A stretch of DNA of 24,777 nucleotides from Prevotellaceae bacterium UBA3627 (GTDB lineage: Bacteria > Bacteroidota > Bacteroidia > Bacteroidales > Bacteroidaceae): contig DFLE01000031.1 in the NCBI GenBank assembly GCA_002373375.1, forward strand, positions 27,576 through 52,352, read 5' to 3'. Under the pieces are notes generated by a model, which saw nothing but the letters and a program-made list of their open reading frames with translations, did not search any database and was not told the origin of the DNA. Shown here piece after piece: positions 6,397 to 12,429 of this stretch; positions within the stretch are counted from its first letter, which is position 1; each line of letters starts with the position of its first letter. Made by a program: the position numbers and the translations under genes.

Positions 6397-6478
6397 ATAG
6401 TGCAAATATACAAAATTGTTTGCGTACACAAAAGATGTTTCTCAGAATTGTGTACGCAAACAATAAATATCTTGATAA
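6387..6478. repeat. Nested inverted repeats downstream of corA
   Basis: Outer arms TTATCAAGATAT (6387-6398) and ATATCTTGATAA (6467-6478) are a perfect 12-base match. Inner arms (6415-6431 and 6448-6464) are a perfect 17-base match around a 16-base loop, and contain TGCGTACACA. The inner hairpin lies just after the corA stop (6498) and could act as its terminator, though the T-run that follows on the minus strand is short. It also overlaps the -33 element of the minus-strand promoter, so it may be a binding site instead. Confidence 0.7.
6403..6432 (-). promoter_or_regulatory. Minus-strand promoter inside the nested inverted repeats
   Basis: TTTG (6432-6429), 18-base spacer, TATATTTG (6410-6403) on the minus strand. 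This is near consensus. The -33 element lies at the end of the inner left arm of the inverted repeat, so anything binding the repeat would affect it. Confidence 0.45.
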
Positions 6479-6497
6479 ATATCAATTGCGTTATATT

Positions 6498-7424
6498 CTA
6501 TAGCAGATTTTTCTGTCTCAAGATGAGCCAAGAGCCTATACTAACTACTAATGATATTATGAGTGCTATCGGAAATCCCCATTGATAAGCCTCCATACCG
6601 TTGATGAGGTTCATGCCGAAGAGTGATGATATGAGGGTAGGGAACATCAGGATGATTGAGAATGATGTCAGCGTACGCATCACGGTATTCATGTTGTTGT
6701 TGATGATAGATGTGTAGGTGTTCATCGTTGACTCCAAGATTTCAGAGTATATGTTGGCCGTTTCCCTCGCCTGGCTTATCTCAATGTTCACGTCCTCAAT
6801 GAGGTCAGCATCCAATTCGTCAACAGGTAATTTGAATTTCAGTTTTTGCAACAGTGTCTCATTACCTCTTATTGATGTAATGAAGTAGGTCAGGGAGTCC
6901 TGCAGACGTGAGAGGTTCACCAGTGAGGTGTTGTTCACCGTGTGGTCCATAGAGCGTTTTGCACGGTTCAGCAACAGTGAAATCTGTTTCAAGCGTTTCA
7001 GGTACCATACAGATGATGACAGGAACAGTCTGAACACCATATCCACATAGTCGATGAATCCCTCCGCTCTTCTTTGTTGGAATGTCACGAAGTCAATCAT
7101 CATATCGGTCTCGAAATAGCATACGGTGATTGTTACGTCGCCCTTGTGGATTATTCCAAGCGGTACAGTGGTATATGGAGTACGAGAGCGCACCTCTTTC
7201 ATGTATGGGATACGCAGGATGATAAGCTGCCATCCTTCGTCAAACTCATAACGTGCTCTCTCATCGGCATCGGAGATGTCGGAGAAGAAATAGTCTGGTA
7301 TCTGATACTCTCTCTCTATCTGCAGTCTGTCTTCTTCTGTAGGACAGGTGATTTGTATCCAACAGTTAGGCTCCCACTTTGATATTACGTGGAGTCCGTT
7401 TGTAGTGTTCCAATAAGTTTTCAT
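6498..7424 (-). CDS. corA: CorA-family divalent metal (magnesium) transporter
   Basis: Inner-membrane pentameric channel, most often for Mg2+ (some members carry Co2+, Ni2+ or Zn2+). Seen: 308 residues; a cytoplasmic alpha/beta N-terminal domain, long helices through the middle (around residues 130-245), then two C-terminal membrane segments, FSIILMFPTLISSLFGMN with the family's GMN signature at its end and WGFPIALIISLVVSIGSWLI, followed by the short basic end RQKNLL. The loop after GMN is NLINGMEAYQ, not the acidic MPE type of classical CorA, so the ion preference is uncertain. It has its own consensus promoter (7581-7611) and a leader of about 150 bases with striking alternative base pairing. 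Confidence 0.9.
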   Translation of the reverse strand: MKTYWNTTNGLHVISKWEPNCWIQITCPTEEDRLQIEREYQIPDYFFSDISDADERARYEFDEGWQLIILRIPYMKEVRSRTPYTTVPLGIIHKGDVTITVCYFETDMMIDFVTFQQRRAEGFIDYVDMVFRLFLSSSVWYLKRLKQISLLLNRAKRSMDHTVNNTSLVNLSRLQDSLTYFITSIRGNETLLQKLKFKLPVDELDADLIEDVNIEISQARETANIYSEILESTMNTYTSIINNNMNTVMRTLTSFSIILMFPTLISSLFGMNLINGMEAYQWGFPIALIISLVVSIGSWLILRQKNLL

Positions 7425-7574
7425 TGGTTGTTCCTCGTTTTAATAAAATGAATACAGCCGCGAGGAACATGTCTTCGGCTGTTCCTCACGCTTAAAGGTT
7501 CTCTGTACTTGTCGCGTGATAATCGTCCATCTCTTGTGTGATTTAGTTAATAATAAGGGGTAGTATGCTTTTCG
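7425..7574 (-). promoter_or_regulatory. Structured corA leader with competing stems (candidate riboswitch or translational switch)
   Basis: On the minus strand GAGGAACA occurs twice: at 7487-7480, and again at 7436-7429, only 4 bases before the ATG. Its complement TGTTCCTC (7469-7462) lies between them and can pair with either copy. If it pairs with the first, the loop holds GCCG (7479-7476), which can pair with CGGC (7460-7457) to make an H-type pseudoknot. A longer ACAGCCG/CGGCTGT pairing (7482-7476 with 7460-7454) competes with the first stem. Further upstream TCACGC/GCGTGA (7519-7514 with 7491-7486) forms another stem that overlaps it. The second GAGGAACA includes AGGA at ribosome-binding distance. 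No known class fits; the pairings are read by eye, the switching is inference. Confidence 0.5.
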
Positions 7575-7580
7575 CAGGTG

Positions 7581-7611
7581 CAAAGTTACAAAAAAAACTT
7601 TTTTTATCAAA
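7581..7611 (-). promoter_or_regulatory. Promoter of corA
   Basis: On the minus strand TTTG (7611-7608), 19-base spacer, TAACTTTG (7588-7581): a full consensus match. The expected start near 7574 leaves a leader of about 150 bases, unusually long for this window. Confidence 0.8.
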
Positions 7612-7664
7612 GTTTTAGCAAAAAAGTTTTCTGTTTCCAGTGAAAAATGGTACACTTAATATAA

Positions 7665-7742
7665 AAAGACAATTCTGACAAAAAGACAAATACGGCTGTT
7701 CTGTGTGTGCAGCTATTGTCTTTGTTTGTCAGAATTGTCTTT
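7665..7742 (-). terminator. Long-stem terminator after fucO
   Basis: AAAGACAATTCTGACAAA (7665-7682) and TTTGTCAGAATTGTCTTT (7725-7742) are a perfect 18-base inverted repeat, continued inside by AAGACAA/TTGTCTT and GCTG/CAGC. On the minus strand it is followed by TTTTTATATT. A smaller hairpin TACGGA/TCCGTA (7752-7770) lies between it and the fucO stop. Together they close the pectin operon. Confidence 0.75.
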
Positions 7743-7776
7743 ATTTGTAAATACGGATTGTTAGTCCGTACTTTCC

Positions 7777-8931
7777 TTACAGTACTTTCTTGTAGAGCTC
7801 TACTATCTCAGCCTCTGTCACGTCGCGTGGGTTACCTGGTGTGCAAACGTCGGCAATAGCCTGTGCAGCAAGTGCTGGGATGTCGCTTTCCTTGATACCC
7901 AGTTCTGTGAGAGTCTGTGGGATGCCCACACGTATAGAGAGAGCCTTCACAGCGTCAACGGCAGCCTGTGCAGCCTGCTCGGCAGTCATGCCGTCAGTGT
8001 TGACACCCATTGTCTTGGCGATTACGCCGAACTTCTCAATACACTTAGGCATGTTGAACTCCATGATTGTAGGCAGGAGCAGTGCGTTAGCCACACCGTG
8101 TGGTATGTCGTGCAGAGAACCCATTGGGTGAGCCATACCGTGAACAAGTCCGAGACCTACGTTAGAGAATGCCTGTGCAGCGATGTACTGTGCCAGTGCC
8201 ATGCCCTCACGTCCAACTGGGTTTGTTGGCTCCTCAACGGCGATAGGCAGGTTCTCGGCAATCATCTTGATGGCCTGCAGCTCATACATGTCAGACATTA
8301 CCCATGCACCCTTGGTGATATAGCCCTCGATAGCGTGTGTCAGTGCGTCCATACCTGTAGCGGCTGTCAGTCCCTTTGGCAGAGAATACATCAGCTCTGG
8401 GTCAACGATAGCCACTGCTGGAATGTCGTTAGGGTCAACACATACCATCTTTGCCTGGCGCTCCTCGTCAATGATTACATAGTTGATAGTTACCTCAGCA
8501 CCAGTACCGGCTGTTGTAGGCAGTGCGATGATAGGCACACTCTTATGCTTTGTAGGTGCTACGCCCTCAAGGCTTACTACATCGGCGAACTCTGGGTTGT
8601 TTGATACTATGCCGATACCCTTTGCGGTATCCATAGAAGAACCACCACCGATGGCGATGATACAGTCTGCTCCTGAGTTTTTGAAAGCCTCGACGCCCTG
8701 CTTTACGTTTGTGACTGTTGGGTTTGGCTTAATCTCTGAGTAAATCTCATAAGGGAAGTTGATGCCGTCGAGCACCTCTGTCACCTTTGCTGTGGTTCCA
8801 ACCTTGATAAGTCCTTTGTCTGAGCATACGAGGGCCTTCTTCAGTCCCATGCGGTTCAATACTTCCGGAAGCTCCTTGCGAGCACCTGCACCGAAGTAAG
8901 ATACTTCGTTAAGAATAAATCTCTGTGCCAT
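7777..8931 (-). CDS. fucO: Lactaldehyde reductase (1,2-propanediol oxidoreductase), iron-dependent alcohol dehydrogenase
   Basis: Reduces L-lactaldehyde, the product of fucose and rhamnose breakdown, to 1,2-propanediol with NADH in the cytoplasm. Seen: 384 residues, close throughout to E. coli FucO as I recall it: MAQRFILNEVSYFGAGA at the start, NAD-binding IAIGGGSSMDTAKGIGI, SNNPEFADV, PTTAGTGAEVTINYVI, and the iron ligands in TGMDALTHAIEGYITKGAW (Asp, His) and LVHGMAHPMGSLHDIPHGVANA (His, His). ATG start. It lies 33 bases after the arabinanase gene with no promoter of its own seen, so it is probably the last gene of that operon. The link to deoxysugars fits rhamnose released from rhamnogalacturonan. 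Confidence 0.9.
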   Translation of the reverse strand: MAQRFILNEVSYFGAGARKELPEVLNRMGLKKALVCSDKGLIKVGTTAKVTEVLDGINFPYEIYSEIKPNPTVTNVKQGVEAFKNSGADCIIAIGGGSSMDTAKGIGIVSNNPEFADVVSLEGVAPTKHKSVPIIALPTTAGTGAEVTINYVIIDEERQAKMVCVDPNDIPAVAIVDPELMYSLPKGLTAATGMDALTHAIEGYITKGAWVMSDMYELQAIKMIAENLPIAVEEPTNPVGREGMALAQYIAAQAFSNVGLGLVHGMAHPMGSLHDIPHGVANALLLPTIMEFNMPKCIEKFGVIAKTMGVNTDGMTAEQAAQAAVDAVKALSIRVGIPQTLTELGIKESDIPALAAQAIADVCTPGNPRDVTEAEIVELYKKVL

Positions 8932-8964
8932 AATGTAGTTGTTTTTTTGTTGTTTATAAGTTAA

Positions 8965-10017
8965 TTAGTTAGACTTTATCCATCCTTTCTTGTCCAGTTT
9001 CATCTCCTTTAGGAATAGTCTTGCCGCTCCGTTCATCTTCTTGTCGTATGCGTGGGAGAGGAAATACCATTTGCCTTTGAAATCATATACTGCACAGTGT
9101 CCTATACCAAAGAAATCATCGTCAGGTCCGTAGAGCAGGGTGCCTCCTCCTTTAGCCATATCCCTGCCGTCTTTGTCAAGGTAAGGGCCTGCTATGCTTT
9201 TGCTGCGTCCGTACACGGTCTTGTAGGTGGATGCCTGACCGCGGCAGCAGTAGTCATGAGAAACGAAGAGGTAGTAATATCCGTTTCTATATGTTATGAA
9301 CGGAGCCTCTATGGCGTTTTCGCCTGCCTCTATGGTGTCTCCGCCCTCGATAGTGAATTTCGTCTTGTCGTCTATTTCCGCCAATGTCAGTTTCCTGCCT
9401 ACTCTGCGTGCAATGGTGACGGGTTGTGTGACAGGAGTCTTGAGGTCGTTATCCAACTTTATCAGTTGTATGCCGTCCCAGAAGGAGCCGTATGTAAGCC
9501 ATGGTGTGCCGTCAGCATCAATGATGAGGTTAGGGTCAATGGCATTCCAGTTGTCCTGATGGCGGTGTGATGCTATCACCATGCCTTGGTCTTCCCACTT
9601 GTAGTCTGGGGAGTTTGGGTCAAGAGTATTGTTTGTTGCCACGCCTATGGCGCTGCCGTTTTTCCCGAATGTGGAACAGGAGTAATACAGATACCATTTC
9701 CCGTTGTGCTTTTGTATGTCAGGTGCCCATATATGTCCACGGAAACCGCGTACGGTGTCAACCGCCCACGCTGGAATCTCTGTCCTCGGATTGAACACGG
9801 GTTTCTCCCTTTGCCATGTCTTCATGTCTGCAGATGACATCACGCTGATACCCATGCCTGTGGAGAATATGTAGTAACGTCCGTCTTCGCCCATTGCCAT
9901 GACTGGGTCATGTACGGCAGGCAGTGTAGGGTTGAACTCATGTCGCTGTGCCTCTGAGTATAATGCCGTGAGCGATGTGAGAAGCGCGAGAGCCGCTGTT
10001 AATAGTCTGTGCGTCAT
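8965..10017 (-). CDS. Secreted arabinan endo-1,5-alpha-L-arabinosidase (GH43)
   Basis: Cleaves the alpha-1,5-arabinan side chains of pectin. Seen: signal peptide MTHRLLTAALALLTSLTALY ending at SEAQ, then a single five-bladed propeller domain. Catalytic residues: Asp in PAVHDPVMA (base), Asp in NWNAIDPNLI (pKa modulator) and Glu in NAIEAPFITYRNGYYYLF (acid). GHIWAPDIQKHNGKWYLYYS and CSTFGKNGSAIGVATN are strong for endo-arabinanases. 350 residues, without an extra carbohydrate-binding module. The ATG at 10017 is chosen over an upstream in-frame start at 10104 because the latter would overlap the preceding gene and bury the signal peptide. It lies 40 bases after the pectin methylesterase gene. 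Confidence 0.9.
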   Translation of the reverse strand: MTHRLLTAALALLTSLTALYSEAQRHEFNPTLPAVHDPVMAMGEDGRYYIFSTGMGISVMSSADMKTWQREKPVFNPRTEIPAWAVDTVRGFRGHIWAPDIQKHNGKWYLYYSCSTFGKNGSAIGVATNNTLDPNSPDYKWEDQGMVIASHRHQDNWNAIDPNLIIDADGTPWLTYGSFWDGIQLIKLDNDLKTPVTQPVTIARRVGRKLTLAEIDDKTKFTIEGGDTIEAGENAIEAPFITYRNGYYYLFVSHDYCCRGQASTYKTVYGRSKSIAGPYLDKDGRDMAKGGGTLLYGPDDDFFGIGHCAVYDFKGKWYFLSHAYDKKMNGAARLFLKEMKLDKKGWIKSN

Positions 10018-10057
10018 GATGTGAGACAGTCTGTTGGTACTTGAGCTTAGTGTGATA

Positions 10058-11032
10058 TTATAAAGCCGGCACCCATGATGTTGACTGTGAGAAGACCTCC
10101 TCAAGGGTAATCTTGGCTGCCTCCTTCTTTGTCAGTTGCTTTGACCAGCCGCAGCGCTTTGACGTGTTGCTGCCTTCGCCGCGGTTGTTATACTCCATGT
10201 ATCGTGTGGTTTTCTCGTTGCTCTCCTTGCCCCAATTGTGCCATCCCTCAGGACGGATGTGCTTGCCGAGCTCGCAGTTCATGAAAAGAGTGTAAGCGTA
10301 TGGGCGCCAAGGTCTGCCCAGGTAACACTTGTCAACACCTTCCTCACATGTGATGCGGCAGTTGTTGAATACATAGCCGTATTTCTGTCCGGCAGGTGTT
10401 GAGGCGGCTGTTACATAGGAGTTGCTCTTGTCACGTATGTCGCAGTTCTCAAACCATGCCACAGACGGACCGAATATAAAGTCGGTTGTTCCTTCGATGT
10501 AACAGTCCTTGAAATACAGACGTGTACCCTCGGTGCCGGTATATACCGTGTCCTGATTGCCCAGGAAGCGGCAGTTTATGAACACCAGCTTGTCGCCCTC
10601 GGTATGCAGTGCCACCGCCTGGCCTATGCGTGGCGCATTATTCTCGATAGTTATGTTCTTCAGAGTTATGCTGTTGCCTTCTATCTTGAGAGTGTAAGTG
10701 CGGAAGGTGCCCATCTTGCGACCGTCTGTCATCGGTATGTTCGCATGGTCATCGTATGTTATGACGGTCTCGTCACGTGATTCTCCGCAAATCTCTATGT
10801 TTGTCAAATATGAAGGAATTATCAGTTTCTCCTTGTATGTGCCTTTCTTAACGTATATAACCTTGTGGTAATCCATGAATGCACGGCAAACCTCAATGGC
10901 GTCGTCAATGTTGCGGAACTGTCCGCTTCCGTCGCGTGCTACTACTATAGTGTCAGGGTTATCCCACTTGTTGGCTGCAAATGTTGTGGCGAGGCTCATC
11001 ATGGTGAGAGCCAGTGTAAGAATTTTTCTCAT
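10058..11032 (-). CDS. Secreted pectin methylesterase (CE8)
   Basis: Removes methyl esters from homogalacturonan. Seen: signal peptide MRKILTLALTMMSLATTFA, then a right-handed beta-helix. Conserved sites: VVARDGSGQFRNIDDAI at the start, GNQDTVYT with the oxyanion-hole Gln, GTTDFIFGPSVAWFENCDI with the catalytic Asp, and YLGRPWRPYAYTLFMNCEL with the conserved Arg and Trp. 324 residues, full length. The ATG at 11032 fits the signal peptide; the longer frame to 11128 would cross the promoter. First gene of a likely operon with the arabinanase and fucO; it has its own promoter. Confidence 0.93.
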   Translation of the reverse strand: MRKILTLALTMMSLATTFAANKWDNPDTIVVARDGSGQFRNIDDAIEVCRAFMDYHKVIYVKKGTYKEKLIIPSYLTNIEICGESRDETVITYDDHANIPMTDGRKMGTFRTYTLKIEGNSITLKNITIENNAPRIGQAVALHTEGDKLVFINCRFLGNQDTVYTGTEGTRLYFKDCYIEGTTDFIFGPSVAWFENCDIRDKSNSYVTAASTPAGQKYGYVFNNCRITCEEGVDKCYLGRPWRPYAYTLFMNCELGKHIRPEGWHNWGKESNEKTTRYMEYNNRGEGSNTSKRCGWSKQLTKKEAAKITLEEVFSQSTSWVPAL

Positions 11033-11071
11033 ATATATAAGTGTGAATTGTAGGTTTGAATAATTCCTGTG

Positions 11072-11102
11072 CAAAGATACAAATTCTTTTCTTAATATAC
11101 AA
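11072..11102 (-). promoter_or_regulatory. Promoter of the pectin operon
   Basis: On the minus strand TATCTTTG (11079-11072) with TTG (11102-11100) 20 bases upstream. Expected start near 11066, about 33 bases before the methylesterase ATG. Divergent from the Nudix promoter, with only about 40 bases between the two -33 elements. Confidence 0.7.
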
Positions 11103-11140
11103 TTTTTATCGCTATAATAATTTCTCAAATATGTCTTTTG

Positions 11141-11172
11141 TTTGTCAGAGTTGGGAATTATTAGTAACTTTG
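11141..11172 (+). promoter_or_regulatory. Promoter of the Nudix gene
   Basis: TTTG (11141-11144), 20-base spacer, TAACTTTG (11165-11172). Expected start near 11178, giving a leader of about 16 bases before the ATG at 11195. Confidence 0.75.
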
Positions 11173-11194
11173 TATTCGTAAAGAAACAATAGTA

Positions 11195-11773
11195 ATGGAA
11201 TATAATATAGAAGAGGAGAGGGAGTTACATCTGGGGAGCAGGACACTTGTAAGTCAGGATTCAGGCAAGGAACTGTTTCCCGTAGTTGACGAGAATGGTG
11301 CTGTGCTTGGCAGTATGACACGTGCGGAGGCTCATTGTGGGACGAAGCGCCTGCATCCGGTAGTGCATCTTCATGTGTTCAATAGTGATGGTGCCCTTTA
11401 TCTGCAGTGCCGTGCCCCGTGGAAGGAGGTGCAGCCGGGAAAATGGGATACAGCCACAGGCGGACATGTGGACTATGGTGAGACTGTCGGCGAGGCGCTG
11501 TCGCGCGAGGTATATGAGGAGATAGGCCTGCGTCCCGATGAGTATGTGCCCCGTTTGCTTGGCAAATATGTGTATGAGAGCGATATAGAGCGAGAACTGG
11601 TTTATGTGTTTGTTACGACATTTGACGGCGAGCCGTCTCCATCTGCTACGGAGACAACCGGTGGAAGGTTCTGGACGAAGGACGAGTTGTATGCGGCTGT
11701 GGGTCATAACCTTCTCACTCCGATGTTTGAGAAGGAGATGGGGAGGATGAATCTTCTGAATCTTGCAAACTGA
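11195..11773 (+). CDS. Nudix hydrolase (YfcD / IPP-isomerase-like subfamily)
   Basis: Hydrolyses a nucleoside diphosphate linked to another moiety; the substrate is unknown. Seen: 192 residues. The Nudix box GHVDYGETVGEALSREVYEE followed by IGL (about residues 91-113) has every consensus residue of GX5EX7REUXEEXGU. The segment before it, FPVVDENGAVLGSMTRAEAH and LHPVVHLHVFN, is typical of the YfcD-like branch related to isopentenyl-diphosphate isomerase. ATG start 16 bases below the predicted transcription start. A single-gene unit with a weak terminator at 11821-11860. Confidence 0.9.
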   Translation: MEYNIEEERELHLGSRTLVSQDSGKELFPVVDENGAVLGSMTRAEAHCGTKRLHPVVHLHVFNSDGALYLQCRAPWKEVQPGKWDTATGGHVDYGETVGEALSREVYEEIGLRPDEYVPRLLGKYVYESDIERELVYVFVTTFDGEPSPSATETTGGRFWTKDELYAAVGHNLLTPMFEKEMGRMNLLNLAN

Positions 11774-11820
11774 TTTTAACATAACGGGTAATACTAATTT
11801 ACTTGTGTATTCTTTGCGAA

Positions 11821-11860
11821 ATGTCAGAATTATTATAAGAATTGTGGCATTTTGTTATTT
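11821..11860 (+). terminator. Probable terminator of the Nudix gene
   Basis: ATGTCAGAATT (11821-11831) pairs with AATTGTGGCAT (11840-11850) with one G-G mismatch and one G-U pair, followed by TTTGTTATTTT. It starts 48 bases after the stop codon. Confidence 0.5.
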
Positions 11861-11962
11861 TGGGCCTGTTTGTCTTAATGTGTAAAATAGACTCTGTGGG
11901 CTTCTGAAATCGTCAGTTGGAACGCTCTTTTGTGTGATATTTTACCCTGTATGGTGAGATTC

Positions 11963-12044
11963 GATAGCTTTCAGGATGTAAAAGGATAGCTTTTACGTCC
12001 TGAAAGCTATCCTTTTATAGTGTGAAAGCTATGCTTTTACAATG
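11963..12044. repeat. REP-like palindromic repeat cluster
   Basis: A 21-base inverted repeat (11963-11983 with 11991-12011, one mismatch that is G-U in RNA) around a 7-base loop is followed by two tandem 22-base units, 12001-12022 and 12023-12044, which share TGAAAGCTAT and CTTTTA. The first tandem unit is also the right arm of the hairpin. The shared core is GAAAGCTATCCTTTTA or its complement. It lies in a gene-free stretch, as expected of dispersed intergenic palindromes. Copies elsewhere in the genome cannot be seen from here. Confidence 0.65.
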
Positions 12045-12271
12045 TAAAATATGTGGTATAAGCTTGGAGAATTGGATGGCGTCTTCTTTATATTACTGGT
12101 ATTCAGAGGATTATGTAAAACTCTGAAAATGGCGTTTTTTGTTGAGTGTTGGGCAGTTGGTTGCAAATTCTTCAAAATTTTGGCAGTTTGAAAAATCAAA
12201 GTGTAAGCTGATGAGTAAAAATGATGACATTTTGCCAAATTTAAGACTTGTTAAAAAAAGAAACAAAAATA
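12045..12271. other. AT-rich intergenic stretch
   Basis: Between the repeat cluster and the next promoter. It is rich in A and T and holds only short frames without family resemblance (for example a minus-strand frame 12029-12238 with low-complexity content). I see no hairpin strong enough to name and no tRNA. Confidence 0.5.
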
Positions 12272-12302
12272 TTTGTAGTTATAATAAAATATTGTACCTT
12301 TG
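12272..12302 (+). promoter_or_regulatory. Promoter of the TMEM43-like operon
   Basis: TTTG (12272-12275), a 19-base spacer, TACCTTTG (12295-12302): a full consensus match. The expected start near 12308 leaves a leader of about 120 bases before the ATG at 12430, AT-rich and without an obvious strong fold. Confidence 0.8.
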
Positions 12303-12429
12303 TAAGCAGAAACAGAAAAATAGGTGGTTTAGGGAGAATATATTACGAATTTTGTATTAGGTAAAAGTTCTATCAGCTATTAACCTTTACAATTAATTAA
12401 CACTAATAATACTCAATATTTGTTTAGAC

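Noticed and set aside
6143..6585. Plus-strand frames of 61 and 88 residues in the slyD-corA gap
   Set aside because: They run through terminators and inverted repeats and into antisense of corA; no domain or signal is seen.
7440..7655. Minus-strand 71-residue frame upstream of corA
   Set aside because: It covers the corA promoter and leader; the sequence explains itself better as promoter and structured RNA.
10018..10104. Upstream start for the arabinanase (29 extra residues)
   Set aside because: It would overlap the end of the methylesterase gene and place the signal peptide inside the protein.
11261..11782. Minus-strand 173-residue open frame opposite the Nudix gene
   Set aside because: It lies wholly antisense to a gene with a perfect Nudix box, shows no family resemblance and has no promoter.
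12001..12044. CRISPR array made of 22-base units
   Set aside because: Units are adjacent without spacers, only two in tandem plus an inverted copy, and no cas genes are near.
12029..12238. Minus-strand 69-residue frame in the intergenic stretch
   Set aside because: It begins inside AT-rich sequence, ends within the repeat cluster, has low-complexity content and no promoter facing it.
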